Assembly (NCBI GenBank): GCA_937888635.1
Contig: CALARG010000036.1
Coordinates: 1-5,934 of the forward strand
Reading direction: 5' to 3'
From: an uncultured Alphaproteobacteria bacterium
GTDB lineage: Bacteria > Pseudomonadota > Alphaproteobacteria > Rs-D84
Length of the DNA: 5,934 bases
The number at the start of each line of letters is the position of its first letter. Position 1 is the stretch's first letter. The notes beneath the pieces are model-generated. The model had not been told where the DNA came from and searched no databases. It saw only the letters and a list, made by a program, of their open reading frames with translations. A program made the translations under genes and the position numbers. Positions 1-5,934 of the stretch are shown in pieces.

Positions 1-788
1 GCGACAGCGTTCAGATATATCGCGGAATTGAAAACATCGCGGCCAGTCCTTTTGCTGCCCGCGAATTGTCGGACAATATAGATGGTGTGCCATATCGTCT
101 GTTTTCTGTGTTGCCACTGACCGAACAGATATCTGTTGCAGACTATCTGAAACTGGCGCGCGCAGAATATGAATCCGCCATCGGGGCAGAGCGCACACCA
201 ATATTTGTTGGTGGAACCGGGTATTACATAAATGCATTGATTAATGGAATTTCCCCAATGCCTGATGTGTCAGACGCGTCCCGTCACCGTGCGCGTGAAT
301 TGGTAGGGGGCGACCCTGATGCCGCGCGCAGATTATTGCCACCTGATTTTACCGCCACCGATCCCCAACGTGTTGCCCGTGCATTGGAAGTATTTTTTGA
401 AACCGGTCGCCACATAACAGAATTTCAAAACATGCCCCGCGTTGGTGCGGTTGTGCCAGATGCGTGTCGTGTATTGATAAACCCTGATTCTGCATTGTTG
501 CGTGAAAGAATTGCCGCGCGTGTGCCTGAAATGTTGTCCGGTGGCGCCCTGGCCGAGGCACAATTGGTCATTAATTCCGGCTGGGATGAAAACCGCGCGA
601 TTGGCGCATCCCAGTTATGTAAATTTATTCGTGGTGAAATCACGGAATCAGAATGCGTACAAAATTGGATAACCAAAACAAATCAGTATGCCAAGCGTCA
701 GCGGACATGGTTCCGCACCCAGTATAGCCCTGACATAATAATAAACTGCGCCGGTGGCACCGACGCAGATATTGATAAGATTATCTAA
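1..788 (+). CDS. miaA: tRNA dimethylallyltransferase MiaA, 5'-truncated by the window edge
   Basis: MiaA transfers a dimethylallyl group to N6 of A37 in tRNAs reading codons that start with U, the first step of (ms2)i6A synthesis in the cytoplasm. The frame is open from base 3 and gives 261 visible residues; the usual length is about 300, so roughly 40 N-terminal residues, including the P-loop, lie off the left edge. The TTG at 66 is not the start, because conserved sequence precedes it. Visible landmarks: DSVQIYRG at visible residues 1-8 (the DSxQIY motif, whose Asp is the proposed catalytic base), VGGTGYY at 69-75, then DPQRVARALEVFFETG, and near the C-terminus YAKRQRTWFR, the tRNA-binding signature. 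The usual IGYR stretch reads IGASQL, a tolerated variation. Stop TAA at 786-788. The gene converges with the minus-strand gene ending at 790. Identification is firm; the 5' end cannot be seen. Confidence 0.96.
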   Translation, partial: DSVQIYRGIENIAASPFAARELSDNIDGVPYRLFSVLPLTEQISVADYLKLARAEYESAIGAERTPIFVGGTGYYINALINGISPMPDVSDASRHRARELVGGDPDAARRLLPPDFTATDPQRVARALEVFFETGRHITEFQNMPRVGAVVPDACRVLINPDSALLRERIAARVPEMLSGGALAEAQLVINSGWDENRAIGASQLCKFIRGEITESECVQNWITKTNQYAKRQRTWFRTQYSPDIIINCAGGTDADIDKII

Positions 789-789
789 C

Positions 790-1344
790 TTATATGTTAT
801 TTTTTCTGCACAGATTAAATATATCGTACCTTACCTGTTGCGCGATATCCCAGTCTTGTTTTGCGCGTTCGCGACGCTCTTGTTTGCGCTTTCTGGCTGC
901 GTATTTTGGGGATTTTTTCGCAAAACGGTTATCTGCCTGTGTTTTTCGCAGTGCGTTGATATGTGTATTTTCTTCCCACAACACTTTCTGCAGTTTTTCC
1001 TTGGCGTCCTTGCGCAACATACCATCCTTTTTACGCATAGTGTACCGTGACAAATAATCTGCCATTTCATTGATTACCGCGTGCAAGAATCCCAGATTAC
1101 TGTTATCGGGATTATGTACATCTAATGTTGCGATAAACAATTTTGCCCGTCTTATCAAGAATTTTTCAATTGCAGGCGAATATTTGTATGTGTCACGCCA
1201 TTTATTACGAATCTCGCCATGTGTTTCATAATATGCGCCATATTCGCTGATGACTTCGTCGCAAATATATCTTACAAAGCGACCAAAGCATTTGTGTGAT
1301 GCGCTTTCGTGTTTATTGTATTTTGTAATTTCGCTTTTTGACAT
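790..1344 (-). CDS. Hypothetical small, highly basic protein (184 aa)
   Basis: I do not recognise this protein. The frame could extend upstream to 1443, but ATG at 1344 (MSKSEITK...) is the better start: it has AAGGGA five bases upstream and a sigma70-like promoter just before that, and the longer version would overlap the upstream gene. No signal peptide or membrane segment is visible. Residues 1-120 look globular and helical, with many Tyr, Lys and Arg. From about 133 to 163 there is a dense basic tract (AKKSPKYAARKRKQERRERAK, described by its Lys/Arg content), probably a long charged helix, followed by a short tail ending CRKNNI. Such a tract could bind nucleic acid or a ribosome, but that is inference from charge only. 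There are only three Cys (19, 28, 179), not arranged as a metal site. The gene is AT-rich compared with miaA and priA, suggesting a lineage-specific or acquired gene. It ends one base from the miaA stop. Confidence 0.75.
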   Translation of the reverse strand: MSKSEITKYNKHESASHKCFGRFVRYICDEVISEYGAYYETHGEIRNKWRDTYKYSPAIEKFLIRRAKLFIATLDVHNPDNSNLGFLHAVINEMADYLSRYTMRKKDGMLRKDAKEKLQKVLWEENTHINALRKTQADNRFAKKSPKYAARKRKQERRERAKQDWDIAQQVRYDIFNLCRKNNI

Positions 1345-1349
1345 GTTGT

Positions 1350-1355
1350 TCCCTT
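1350..1355 (-). promoter_or_regulatory. Ribosome binding site for the basic-protein gene
   Basis: AAGGGA on the minus strand lies five bases before ATG at 1344. This decides the start in favour of the 184-residue product over an in-frame extension to 1443, which lacks such a site. Confidence 0.7.
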
Positions 1356-1367
1356 GTTTTTGCCTAG

Positions 1368-1397
1368 ATAATATAGTCAAAAAGCACGGTTTGTCAA
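1368..1397 (-). promoter_or_regulatory. Sigma70-type promoter for the basic-protein gene
   Basis: On the minus strand a perfect TTGACA (-35, 1397 to 1392) is followed by TATATT (1375 to 1370, spacer 16) or the overlapping TATTAT (1373 to 1368, spacer 18). Transcription would start near 1362 and leave a leader of about 18 bases with the ribosome binding site. The stop codon TGA of the upstream kinase gene (1396-1394) is inside the -35 hexamer, so the promoter abuts the end of that gene and allows separate expression of the downstream gene. Confidence 0.7.
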
Positions 1398-2113
1398 GCC
1401 TTGGGGTGCAACCTATCATATTCGCGTTTAATAACATCACCAATGCCAGATTTTTTTATCTTTTTTGAAAATCTGACACAGTTATTAAATTCTGTCTCTA
1501 ATTTTCCCCATCCTGCGTATTCCCAGTCAATCAGTCCGACGATTTTCATTGTCTTTTTATTAACGATTATATTGTTGCAAATATCATTGTGATTCCACCC
1601 GTCACCTTCATCTGTTTTCAGGTCTGCAATTTCCGCGGGGTCACTGTTGTGCATCGCATTTATAAAGCCCGCCAACTGTTTTCCCCACCGGTCTTTGTAT
1701 TTCAAAATGGTTCGCATACGCATGCGATTCAGGTTTTTGCCCGGAATGAAATTATATTTATAGAATGTGTACCCACCAGCATTCAGTATGTCAATCTTTA
1801 AGATTTTCAACGGCACAATTTTTGCGAATGCGTCGGTAATACGCTTTTCCCGCATAATTTTTTCTGTTGGGATTTCACGGTCATAGTGCTTGCGAATTTT
1901 GCACACATATTTATCGTCAACGATAAACCCAATGTTCCATCCGCCCTTGATAACACGAACATGCTTAAATTCTGCCTGGGGCAGGGCACAGCGCAACGCA
2001 TTATACTTCTTGCGATAATCGTACAAATCTTCCCGTCTGATTTTTTCGCGCAGTTTTCTGTTCGGGATTAATCCAGCCAAGAAATCACATATTTCAAAGT
2101 ACAAACGCCACAT
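1394..2113 (-). CDS. APH/choline-kinase-like phosphotransferase (239 aa)
   Basis: A kinase of the aminoglycoside phosphotransferase/choline kinase fold, which transfers the gamma-phosphate of ATP to a small-molecule or sugar hydroxyl. Numbering from ATG at 2113: a glycine-rich stretch GGWNIGF at 57-63, the presumed ATP-binding Lys in YVCKI (K72), a helix-C Glu candidate E89, the catalytic loop with H175-N-D177 and the metal-binding Asn at 180/181, and the IDWE motif with D196. The loop has one residue fewer than the usual HxDxxxxN. An N-terminal segment, LIPNRKLREKIRR at 15-27, resembles leaders I associate with surface-polysaccharide enzymes, so a glycan or LPS substrate is more likely than an antibiotic; this is inference. 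The ATG at 2113 is chosen because AAAGG lies ten bases upstream; the alternative ATG at 2140 (248 aa) has no such site. The gene is divergent from priA and is followed on the same strand by the basic-protein gene. Confidence 0.85.
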   Translation of the reverse strand: MWRLYFEICDFLAGLIPNRKLREKIRREDLYDYRKKYNALRCALPQAEFKHVRVIKGGWNIGFIVDDKYVCKIRKHYDREIPTEKIMREKRITDAFAKIVPLKILKIDILNAGGYTFYKYNFIPGKNLNRMRMRTILKYKDRWGKQLAGFINAMHNSDPAEIADLKTDEGDGWNHNDICNNIIVNKKTMKIVGLIDWEYAGWGKLETEFNNCVRFSKKIKKSGIGDVIKREYDRLHPKA

Positions 2114-2148
2114 AAATACAATGCCTTTTTTTACCACCATAAATGGTA

Positions 2149-2177
2149 TTGAATTTTAGAAAAAAAACAAGTATTTT
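2149..2177 (+). promoter_or_regulatory. Candidate priA promoter in the divergent intergenic region
   Basis: TTGAAT (2149-2154) and TATTTT (2172-2177) are separated by 17 bases, a good sigma70-like arrangement. The predicted transcription start falls about at the priA ATG (2184), so the mRNA would be leaderless or nearly so, which fits the lack of a clear Shine-Dalgarno sequence before priA. The same AT block read on the minus strand (TATAAAATA, 2180 to 2172) could be the -10 element of the divergent kinase gene, but no well-spaced -35 was found for it. Confidence 0.4.
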
Positions 2178-2183
2178 ATACAC

Positions 2184-4376
2184 ATGTTTAATTCTGGCAC
2201 AGTTGTCAAAGTCTTGGTCGCAAATATTCCCAACGGCGGTTATGATTACCGTCTGACCGCGCCTGCGGACATTGGCACATTTGTGTCTGTAAATGTTATG
2301 AACCGCCCGTGTGTGGGGGTTATATGGGGCATTGGTGACAGCAATCTGCCAGAACACAAGATAAAAAATATATCTGCCATACATAACGCCCGGTTGAATA
2401 TTACCGACCTGCAGTGGATAAAAAAAATGTCCGACTGGACATTAATTCCACCGGGCATGGTCTTGCGATTAATTGTAAATATTCCCGATGCTTTTTCACC
2501 GCCGCGTATGGAACAAATGTATGCATTTAATTTTGATGCCACCACCCGCATGACAGACAATCGCATTGCGGTAATGGATGCATTCTCGTCAAATGATAAT
2601 GAACCGATGACGGCATCAGACATTCAAAACATTGCGCGCGTATCATCTGCGGTTGTTCGCACTATGATAAAGAACGGCACATTAATTGCCCGCGAAGCCC
2701 GTGAAAAAAACGCGGACAGTTTTTCATATACTTATTCAGATTCCGGCGATGTCATATTAAATGAAGAACAATCGTCCGCCGCCAACAAAATCGGTACTGC
2801 AATTGCAGATGGTGGATTTTCTGTACATTTGCTGGACGGTATTACTGGCAGTGGCAAGACCCAGGTGTATTTTGATTCTGCCTGGCGCGCATACAGGGGG
2901 GGCAAATCTGTATTATTGATGATGCCTGAAATCGCCCTGACGGCCCAGTTTATGACGCGCTTTGCCAAACGCTTCGGCGCGCCACCCGTAATCTGGCACA
3001 GTAATCTGACCGCCGCTCGTCGTCGTGAAATTTGGCGCGGTGTATTGAATGGAAAAATCCGAATGGTCGTCGGCACGCGCAGTGCATTATTCCTGCCATG
3101 GACGAACCTGGGGTTGATTGTAATTGACGAAGAACACGACACATCATATAAACAAGAAGACATGGGCAACTATCACGCCCGCGACATGGCAATTTTGCGT
3201 GCAAAAATCGCAGGCTTTCCGGTGGTGTTGGCATCTGCCACCCCTGCGGCGGAAACATTGGAAAATGTAAACGCAGGCAAATATACGCGCCTGCGCCTTA
3301 CTTCGCGCTTTGGCGGGGCCCAGTTGCCTGAAATCCAGACAATTGATTTGCGTGAAAATCGTCCTGACGCGTACATGGCAGATGGCGCTGAACAGACTGG
3401 ATTTCTGTCTGCGCCCCTGTGTGATGCGATTTGCGAAACACTAAATGCCGGCCGTCAAACAATGTTGTTTATCAATCGTCGTGGCTTTGCCCCAATTGTT
3501 CAGTGTAAAAAGTGTGGTTGGACGGCCACATGCCCCGATTGCAGTGTCGGCATGACATATCATAAACGTCTGGGCAAATTATTGTGCCACATGTGCGGCC
3601 GAACCGCCCCGTTGGCGAAACAGTGCCCCGATTGTGGCACAGATGTATCTATGCGCGGTGTTGGCCTGGAAAAGATTCAGCAAGAGGTTAATATTCGTTT
3701 CCCCGCCGCCCGCACGGCCCTGGTTTCCAGTGATATAATCACATCGCGCCAGTCTTTGGAACGACTGGTCAATAAAATGGAATCTGGCGAAATAGACATT
3801 GTTATCGGCACCCAAATATTGGCCAAGGGTCACCATTTCCCAAACCTGACCTTGGTCGGCGTGGTTGATGCCGACATGGGGTTGTTTGGTACTGACTTTC
3901 GCGCCGCAGAACACACCTTTCAACAATTGTTCCAGGTTGCCGGTCGTGCCGGTCGTGGCGAATTTCCTGGTCGCGTTTTAATGCAGACATATCAGCCTGA
4001 ACACCCCGTTCTGACTGCAATCTGTGCATGTGACCGTGATACATTTATGGCAACCGATATGGCGGGCCGCCGCATGGCGCAAATGCCCCCATACGGGCAA
4101 CTGATTGCAATCATAGTAGAAGGGGAAAAAGAATCCACCTTGCAAAAATATTGCGCAGACCTGGCGGCGGCGGCCCCAATATTAAACGGTGCGAAAATCA
4201 TGGGGCCCATCGCAGCCCAGGTATATCAGATACGCAATTGGTATCGCATGCGTTTTTTGGTTGCGGGCGGGGCGACCGCCAATCTGCAGCCAATTGTATC
4301 GCATTGGCTGGGCAAGGTTAAAGCACCCGCCAACATCCGTATTAAAATAGATGTCAATCCAATGAACTTTATGTAG
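2184..4376 (+). CDS. priA: Primosomal protein N' (replication restart helicase PriA)
   Basis: PriA recognises stalled replication forks and D-loops, unwinds the lagging arm 3' to 5' with ATP, and starts reloading of the replicative helicase. At 730 aa the protein is full length (E. coli 732). Domains in order: N-terminal 3'-DNA-end binding domain (about 1-100, PNGGYDYRL near 16-24), winged helix (about 125-172), helicase lobe 1 with Walker A GITGSGKT (219-226), Walker B DEEH (315-318) and SAT (351-353), and helicase lobe 2 split by a zinc region with eight cysteines (C441, C444, C450, C453, C468, C471, C481, C484), which should bind two zinc ions. Later come GTQILAKGHHFPN (542-554), the arginine-finger motif QVAGRAGR (584-591) and PPYG (635-638) in the C-terminal domain. 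All key residues are intact. The start is the first ATG; no good ribosome binding site precedes it. The gene is followed by a hairpin terminator. Confidence 0.98.
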   Translation: MFNSGTVVKVLVANIPNGGYDYRLTAPADIGTFVSVNVMNRPCVGVIWGIGDSNLPEHKIKNISAIHNARLNITDLQWIKKMSDWTLIPPGMVLRLIVNIPDAFSPPRMEQMYAFNFDATTRMTDNRIAVMDAFSSNDNEPMTASDIQNIARVSSAVVRTMIKNGTLIAREAREKNADSFSYTYSDSGDVILNEEQSSAANKIGTAIADGGFSVHLLDGITGSGKTQVYFDSAWRAYRGGKSVLLMMPEIALTAQFMTRFAKRFGAPPVIWHSNLTAARRREIWRGVLNGKIRMVVGTRSALFLPWTNLGLIVIDEEHDTSYKQEDMGNYHARDMAILRAKIAGFPVVLASATPAAETLENVNAGKYTRLRLTSRFGGAQLPEIQTIDLRENRPDAYMADGAEQTGFLSAPLCDAICETLNAGRQTMLFINRRGFAPIVQCKKCGWTATCPDCSVGMTYHKRLGKLLCHMCGRTAPLAKQCPDCGTDVSMRGVGLEKIQQEVNIRFPAARTALVSSDIITSRQSLERLVNKMESGEIDIVIGTQILAKGHHFPNLTLVGVVDADMGLFGTDFRAAEHTFQQLFQVAGRAGRGEFPGRVLMQTYQPEHPVLTAICACDRDTFMATDMAGRRMAQMPPYGQLIAIIVEGEKESTLQKYCADLAAAAPILNGAKIMGPIAAQVYQIRNWYRMRFLVAGGATANLQPIVSHWLGKVKAPANIRIKIDVNPMNFM

Positions 4377-4380
4377 TTTT

Positions 4381-4415
4381 ACCATAAAACCACCGCCCGA
4401 TTTGGGCGGTATGGT
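4381..4415. terminator. Bidirectional rho-independent terminator between converging genes
   Basis: ACCGCCC (4392-4398) and GGGCGGT (4404-4410) form a perfect 7-bp GC-rich stem with the loop GATTT. ACCAT (4381-4385) and ATGGT (4411-4415) can pair outside it. On the minus strand the stem is followed by GGTTTT; on the plus strand by T-rich sequence (CGTTTGTTGTTT). It begins 4 bases after the priA stop at 4376 and its core stem lies 17 bases beyond the stop of the minus-strand gene ending at 4428, so it probably serves both. Confidence 0.85.
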
Positions 4416-4427
4416 CGTTTGTTGTTT

Positions 4428-5147
4428 CTATCGTTGTTTATAGTAATAGCAGTTTTTTGCGACATCACGTGCCTTGTCTATCAGCCGTTCGTCTGTAAAC
4501 CATTCTGTGCCATCTTTGTGAAACCGAAATGATTTATGACGGCCAGTTTTCACCATGTTGCCACTTGCAGCTTTGAACTCTGTTATTTGCTTAGCATCAA
4601 TTGTCGGATAGATATAATCCCCACTATATACAAATCCCAGCTTGCAATTCTTGGGGCATCCATAACAACGATTGCCCTTGTGCTTGTCTGTATAACTTTC
4701 AAACGTGTCTATAAGATAATTTGTATTATTACGCAATTCCAGTTTCTTGTTCAGTCGTGATTGTATCTTGTCAATCAGCATAAAAAAGTTAGAAGAAAGC
4801 AGAGGCGCAAACACGTCCGCAGGACTGCGTTTTGACGGACAAATCGCATGTCCGACATTTAGTCTGGTTGTTGCGGTTGCTATATGCGTATCATTATGAA
4901 GCAGGTCAATTTTTCCCTTGCCGGACGGGTTGTGTTGGGCTTCAACAGTCATTCTTGCCTTGCCACAACGTCCCACCTCTGAGACATAGGCAATGATTAT
5001 TTGCCATTTTGTCTTGTTTTCTGTTCCCATATTTTCTATAAAAACAGGACATTCACTGTTGCTTAGCATGGATTCCGCAATTGAATACATATCCCCGACT
5101 GATATTTTTATAGGCGGTTGTTCTGCTGGCATCTGTGTAAAAGACAT
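4428..5147 (-). CDS. Hypothetical Cys-motif protein, 239 aa (last gene of a three-gene operon)
   Basis: No family is recognised. There is no signal peptide or membrane segment, so it is probably cytoplasmic. Residues 1-155 are polar with mixed strand and helix character. Then comes a cysteine cluster, R160-C161-x-G163-C164-x3-C168-x2-G171, followed by G176-D177-x2-Y180-P-T-I183. The same signature occurs in the product of the gene immediately upstream (5163-5849). The last 20 residues (E220-R239, including C233 and ending YYYKQR) resemble the tail of the partial gene at the right edge. Three close Cys, with other Cys at 33, 61, 103 and 233, could bind a metal such as zinc or an Fe-S cluster, but a fourth ligand is not obvious. 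The start ATG at 5147 has AAAGGGA seven bases upstream and lies 15 bases after the preceding stop, so it is translated from an operon transcript. Stop TAG at 4430-4428, then the shared terminator. The gene is AT-rich relative to priA. Confidence 0.85.
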   Translation of the reverse strand: MSFTQMPAEQPPIKISVGDMYSIAESMLSNSECPVFIENMGTENKTKWQIIIAYVSEVGRCGKARMTVEAQHNPSGKGKIDLLHNDTHIATATTRLNVGHAICPSKRSPADVFAPLLSSNFFMLIDKIQSRLNKKLELRNNTNYLIDTFESYTDKHKGNRCYGCPKNCKLGFVYSGDYIYPTIDAKQITEFKAASGNMVKTGRHKSFRFHKDGTEWFTDERLIDKARDVAKNCYYYKQR

Positions 5148-5154
5148 TTTGGTT

Positions 5155-5161
5155 TCCCTTT
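5155..5161 (-). promoter_or_regulatory. Ribosome binding site for the 239-aa Cys-motif gene
   Basis: AAAGGGA on the minus strand, seven bases before ATG at 5147 and within the 15-base gap after the upstream stop codon. It supports both the start choice and translation from a shared transcript. Confidence 0.75.
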
Positions 5162-5162
5162 G

Positions 5163-5849
5163 TTATCTCTGTTTTTGTTGAGTCTTGTTAAGGTATTCAT
5201 GCATCTTGGTGGCGCATTTGCCGTGGCAACCGCCTGCAAAAATATGATTTATTGTTGGGTATTTATCATCACCCCAACTGGGATGTGGATGCACTTGACA
5301 CCCCATATAACATTGTCGTTCGCACCCATCACATCGCACAGGTGTCTGTAATGGATTTTGTTCCTGATAATGTTTCAAGCCAAGATTAAAGCATTGGACC
5401 GCTTGAGGGAATTTTTGAGATTGGGTTTCTCGCATTTTCATAGACTCACCAGACAGGGTCTGTATTTTATAATGCCCGACCAACGATTGCACCGCATGAC
5501 GGAATACCATATCTTGTTCTGGGGAAAAACGGATAATGGGAATTCCCCTATATGGTTGCATTTCATATGGATTCCAAATATATACTGTGCCGTTTTGATA
5601 GCAATAATAATTTCGTTCAAATTTATAGAACCTGTAATGATAGGGCATCCCTGGGACAAACGAAGTGCCTTGTCCGAACCTGACCAATGCATCTGGGGTC
5701 AAAGCGGCACGCCATCCATATACATTTATATCACGTGCAGTACGATACAGTTCATGTAAAAAATAGTCCGCATTCGTTTCACGCATTGTGGTGGGTGATA
5801 ATTTATCAATGTCTTGTGGTGACATATTTTCCCATGGATGCTGTGTCAT
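5163..5849 (-). CDS. Hypothetical Cys-motif protein, 228 aa (middle gene of the operon)
   Basis: No family is recognised. Residues 1-150 are rich in Tyr, Phe, Trp and Pro (for example MPYHYRFYKFERNYYCY around 68-84), suggesting a compact beta-rich domain; no signal peptide or membrane segment is seen. The C-terminal part carries R172-C173-x-G175-C176-x3-C180-x2-G183-C184, then G193-D194-x2-Y197-P-T-I200, the same signature as in the downstream 239-aa protein but with five extra residues in the middle. A further pair, C208 and C212 (GGCHGKC), and H187/H189 give six Cys and several His in 40 residues, a strong candidate for a zinc- or Fe-S-binding module. The N-terminal halves of the two proteins do not align by eye. 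ATG at 5849 has AGGA six bases upstream and sits 11 bases after the stop of the gene before it. Stop TAA at 5165-5163. Confidence 0.85.
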   Translation of the reverse strand: MTQHPWENMSPQDIDKLSPTTMRETNADYFLHELYRTARDINVYGWRAALTPDALVRFGQGTSFVPGMPYHYRFYKFERNYYCYQNGTVYIWNPYEMQPYRGIPIIRFSPEQDMVFRHAVQSLVGHYKIQTLSGESMKMRETQSQKFPQAVQCFNLGLKHYQEQNPLQTPVRCDGCERQCYMGCQVHPHPSWGDDKYPTINHIFAGGCHGKCATKMHEYLNKTQQKQR

Positions 5850-5855
5850 TTTTTA

Positions 5856-5859
5856 TCCT
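5856..5859 (-). promoter_or_regulatory. Ribosome binding site for the 228-aa Cys-motif gene
   Basis: AGGA on the minus strand, six bases before ATG at 5849, inside the 11-base gap following the stop codon at 5863-5861. Confidence 0.65.
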
Positions 5860-5860
5860 G

Positions 5861-5934
5861 TTATCGTGTCTTGTAATGATCGCAGTATTTGACGATTTTA
5901 TGTGCCAGTTCGTTTATCCGTTCCTTTGCATATC
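5861..5934 (-). CDS. 3' end of a third operon gene, related to the 239-aa protein (partial)
   Basis: Only the last 23 codons and the TAA stop (5863-5861) are in the window; the rest lies off the right edge. The fragment reads YAKERINELAH... and ends CDHYKTR. Its final 20 residues align without gaps to residues 220-239 of the 239-aa protein, following the pattern E-R-[IL]-x3-A-x2-[IV]-x-K-x-C-x2-Y-K-x-R, with 8 identities plus several conservative changes, and both end at the stop codon right after the final Arg. The DNA also looks related around the stop. Reading-frame continuity to the edge, a correctly placed downstream ribosome binding site and this similarity together support a real gene. 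Whether it also carries the Cys/YPTI signature cannot be seen. Confidence 0.7.
   Translation of the reverse strand, partial: YAKERINELAHKIVKYCDHYKTR

Noticed and set aside
66..68. TTG as the start of miaA
   Set aside because: The frame stays open to base 3 and encodes the conserved DSxQIY segment upstream, so the true start is off the left edge.
754..1050. Plus-strand frames of 87-98 residues with hydrophobic stretches opposite the basic-protein gene
   Set aside because: The hydrophobic, Phe/Cys-rich content is the expected complement of a Lys/Arg-rich gene; the minus-strand gene has a promoter and ribosome binding site.
1345..1443. N-terminal extension of the 184-residue protein up to 1443
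   Set aside because: It would overlap the kinase gene, run through the promoter and ribosome binding site, and has no ribosome binding site of its own.
1394..2113. Aminoglycoside resistance gene
   Set aside because: Only superfamily motifs match; nothing points to an antibiotic substrate, and there is no mobile element or resistance context.
2732..3169. Long antisense open frame opposite priA, and similar frames opposite miaA, priA and the Cys-motif genes
   Set aside because: They lie within strongly conserved or better-supported genes, lack ribosome binding sites, and their compositions look like complements of the real frames.
5358..5759. Plus-strand 133-residue frame opposite the 228-aa gene
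   Set aside because: No ribosome binding site, and the opposite strand carries a well-spaced operon gene with a conserved signature.
4428..5934. Toxin-antitoxin, defence or phage cassette
   Set aside because: No nuclease, toxin, integrase or phage structural motif could be seen; the operon is better left as of unknown function.

Overview
The window looks like a piece of a bacterial chromosome, probably from an alphaproteobacterium and possibly a host-associated one. The miaA C-terminus and the full-length PriA are of ordinary proteobacterial type. The non-core genes are AT-rich and match nothing I know, as is common in gut-associated Alphaproteobacteria. The lineage call is an inference from protein character only; there is no rRNA or marker set here to fix it.

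Layout: (1) 1-788, plus strand: the 3' part of miaA (tRNA dimethylallyltransferase), with the N-terminus and P-loop off the left edge. (2) 790-2113, minus strand: two AT-rich genes. The upstream one is a phosphotransferase of the APH/choline-kinase superfamily. The downstream one is an unrecognised, very basic 184-residue protein with its own sigma70-type promoter, whose -35 hexamer contains the stop codon of the kinase gene. The basic-protein gene converges on miaA with one base between the stop codons. (3) 2184-4376, plus strand: complete priA (primosomal helicase, 730 aa), divergent from the kinase gene across a short AT-rich region. (4) 4381-4415: a strong GC hairpin between two converging genes, probably a bidirectional terminator. 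(5) 4428-5934, minus strand: three closely spaced genes with good ribosome binding sites and gaps of 11 and 15 bases, so almost certainly one operon that enters from the right edge.

The most interesting part is this last operon. Its two complete products (239 and 228 aa) match no family I know, but share a C-terminal cysteine signature, R-C-x-G-C-x3-C-x2-G-x(4 or 9)-G-D-x2-Y-P-T-I. The third gene is visible only as its last 23 codons, and its tail is similar to the tail of the 239-aa protein (8 of 20 aligned residues identical, no gaps). This suggests a tandem, mosaic family of Cys-motif proteins. Their function is unknown.

The core genes (miaA, priA) are visibly richer in GC than the minus-strand genes between and beyond them, so the latter look like lineage-specific or acquired additions. 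No tRNA, rRNA, CRISPR, insertion sequence or integrase was seen. There is no gene-free stretch longer than about 70 bases.
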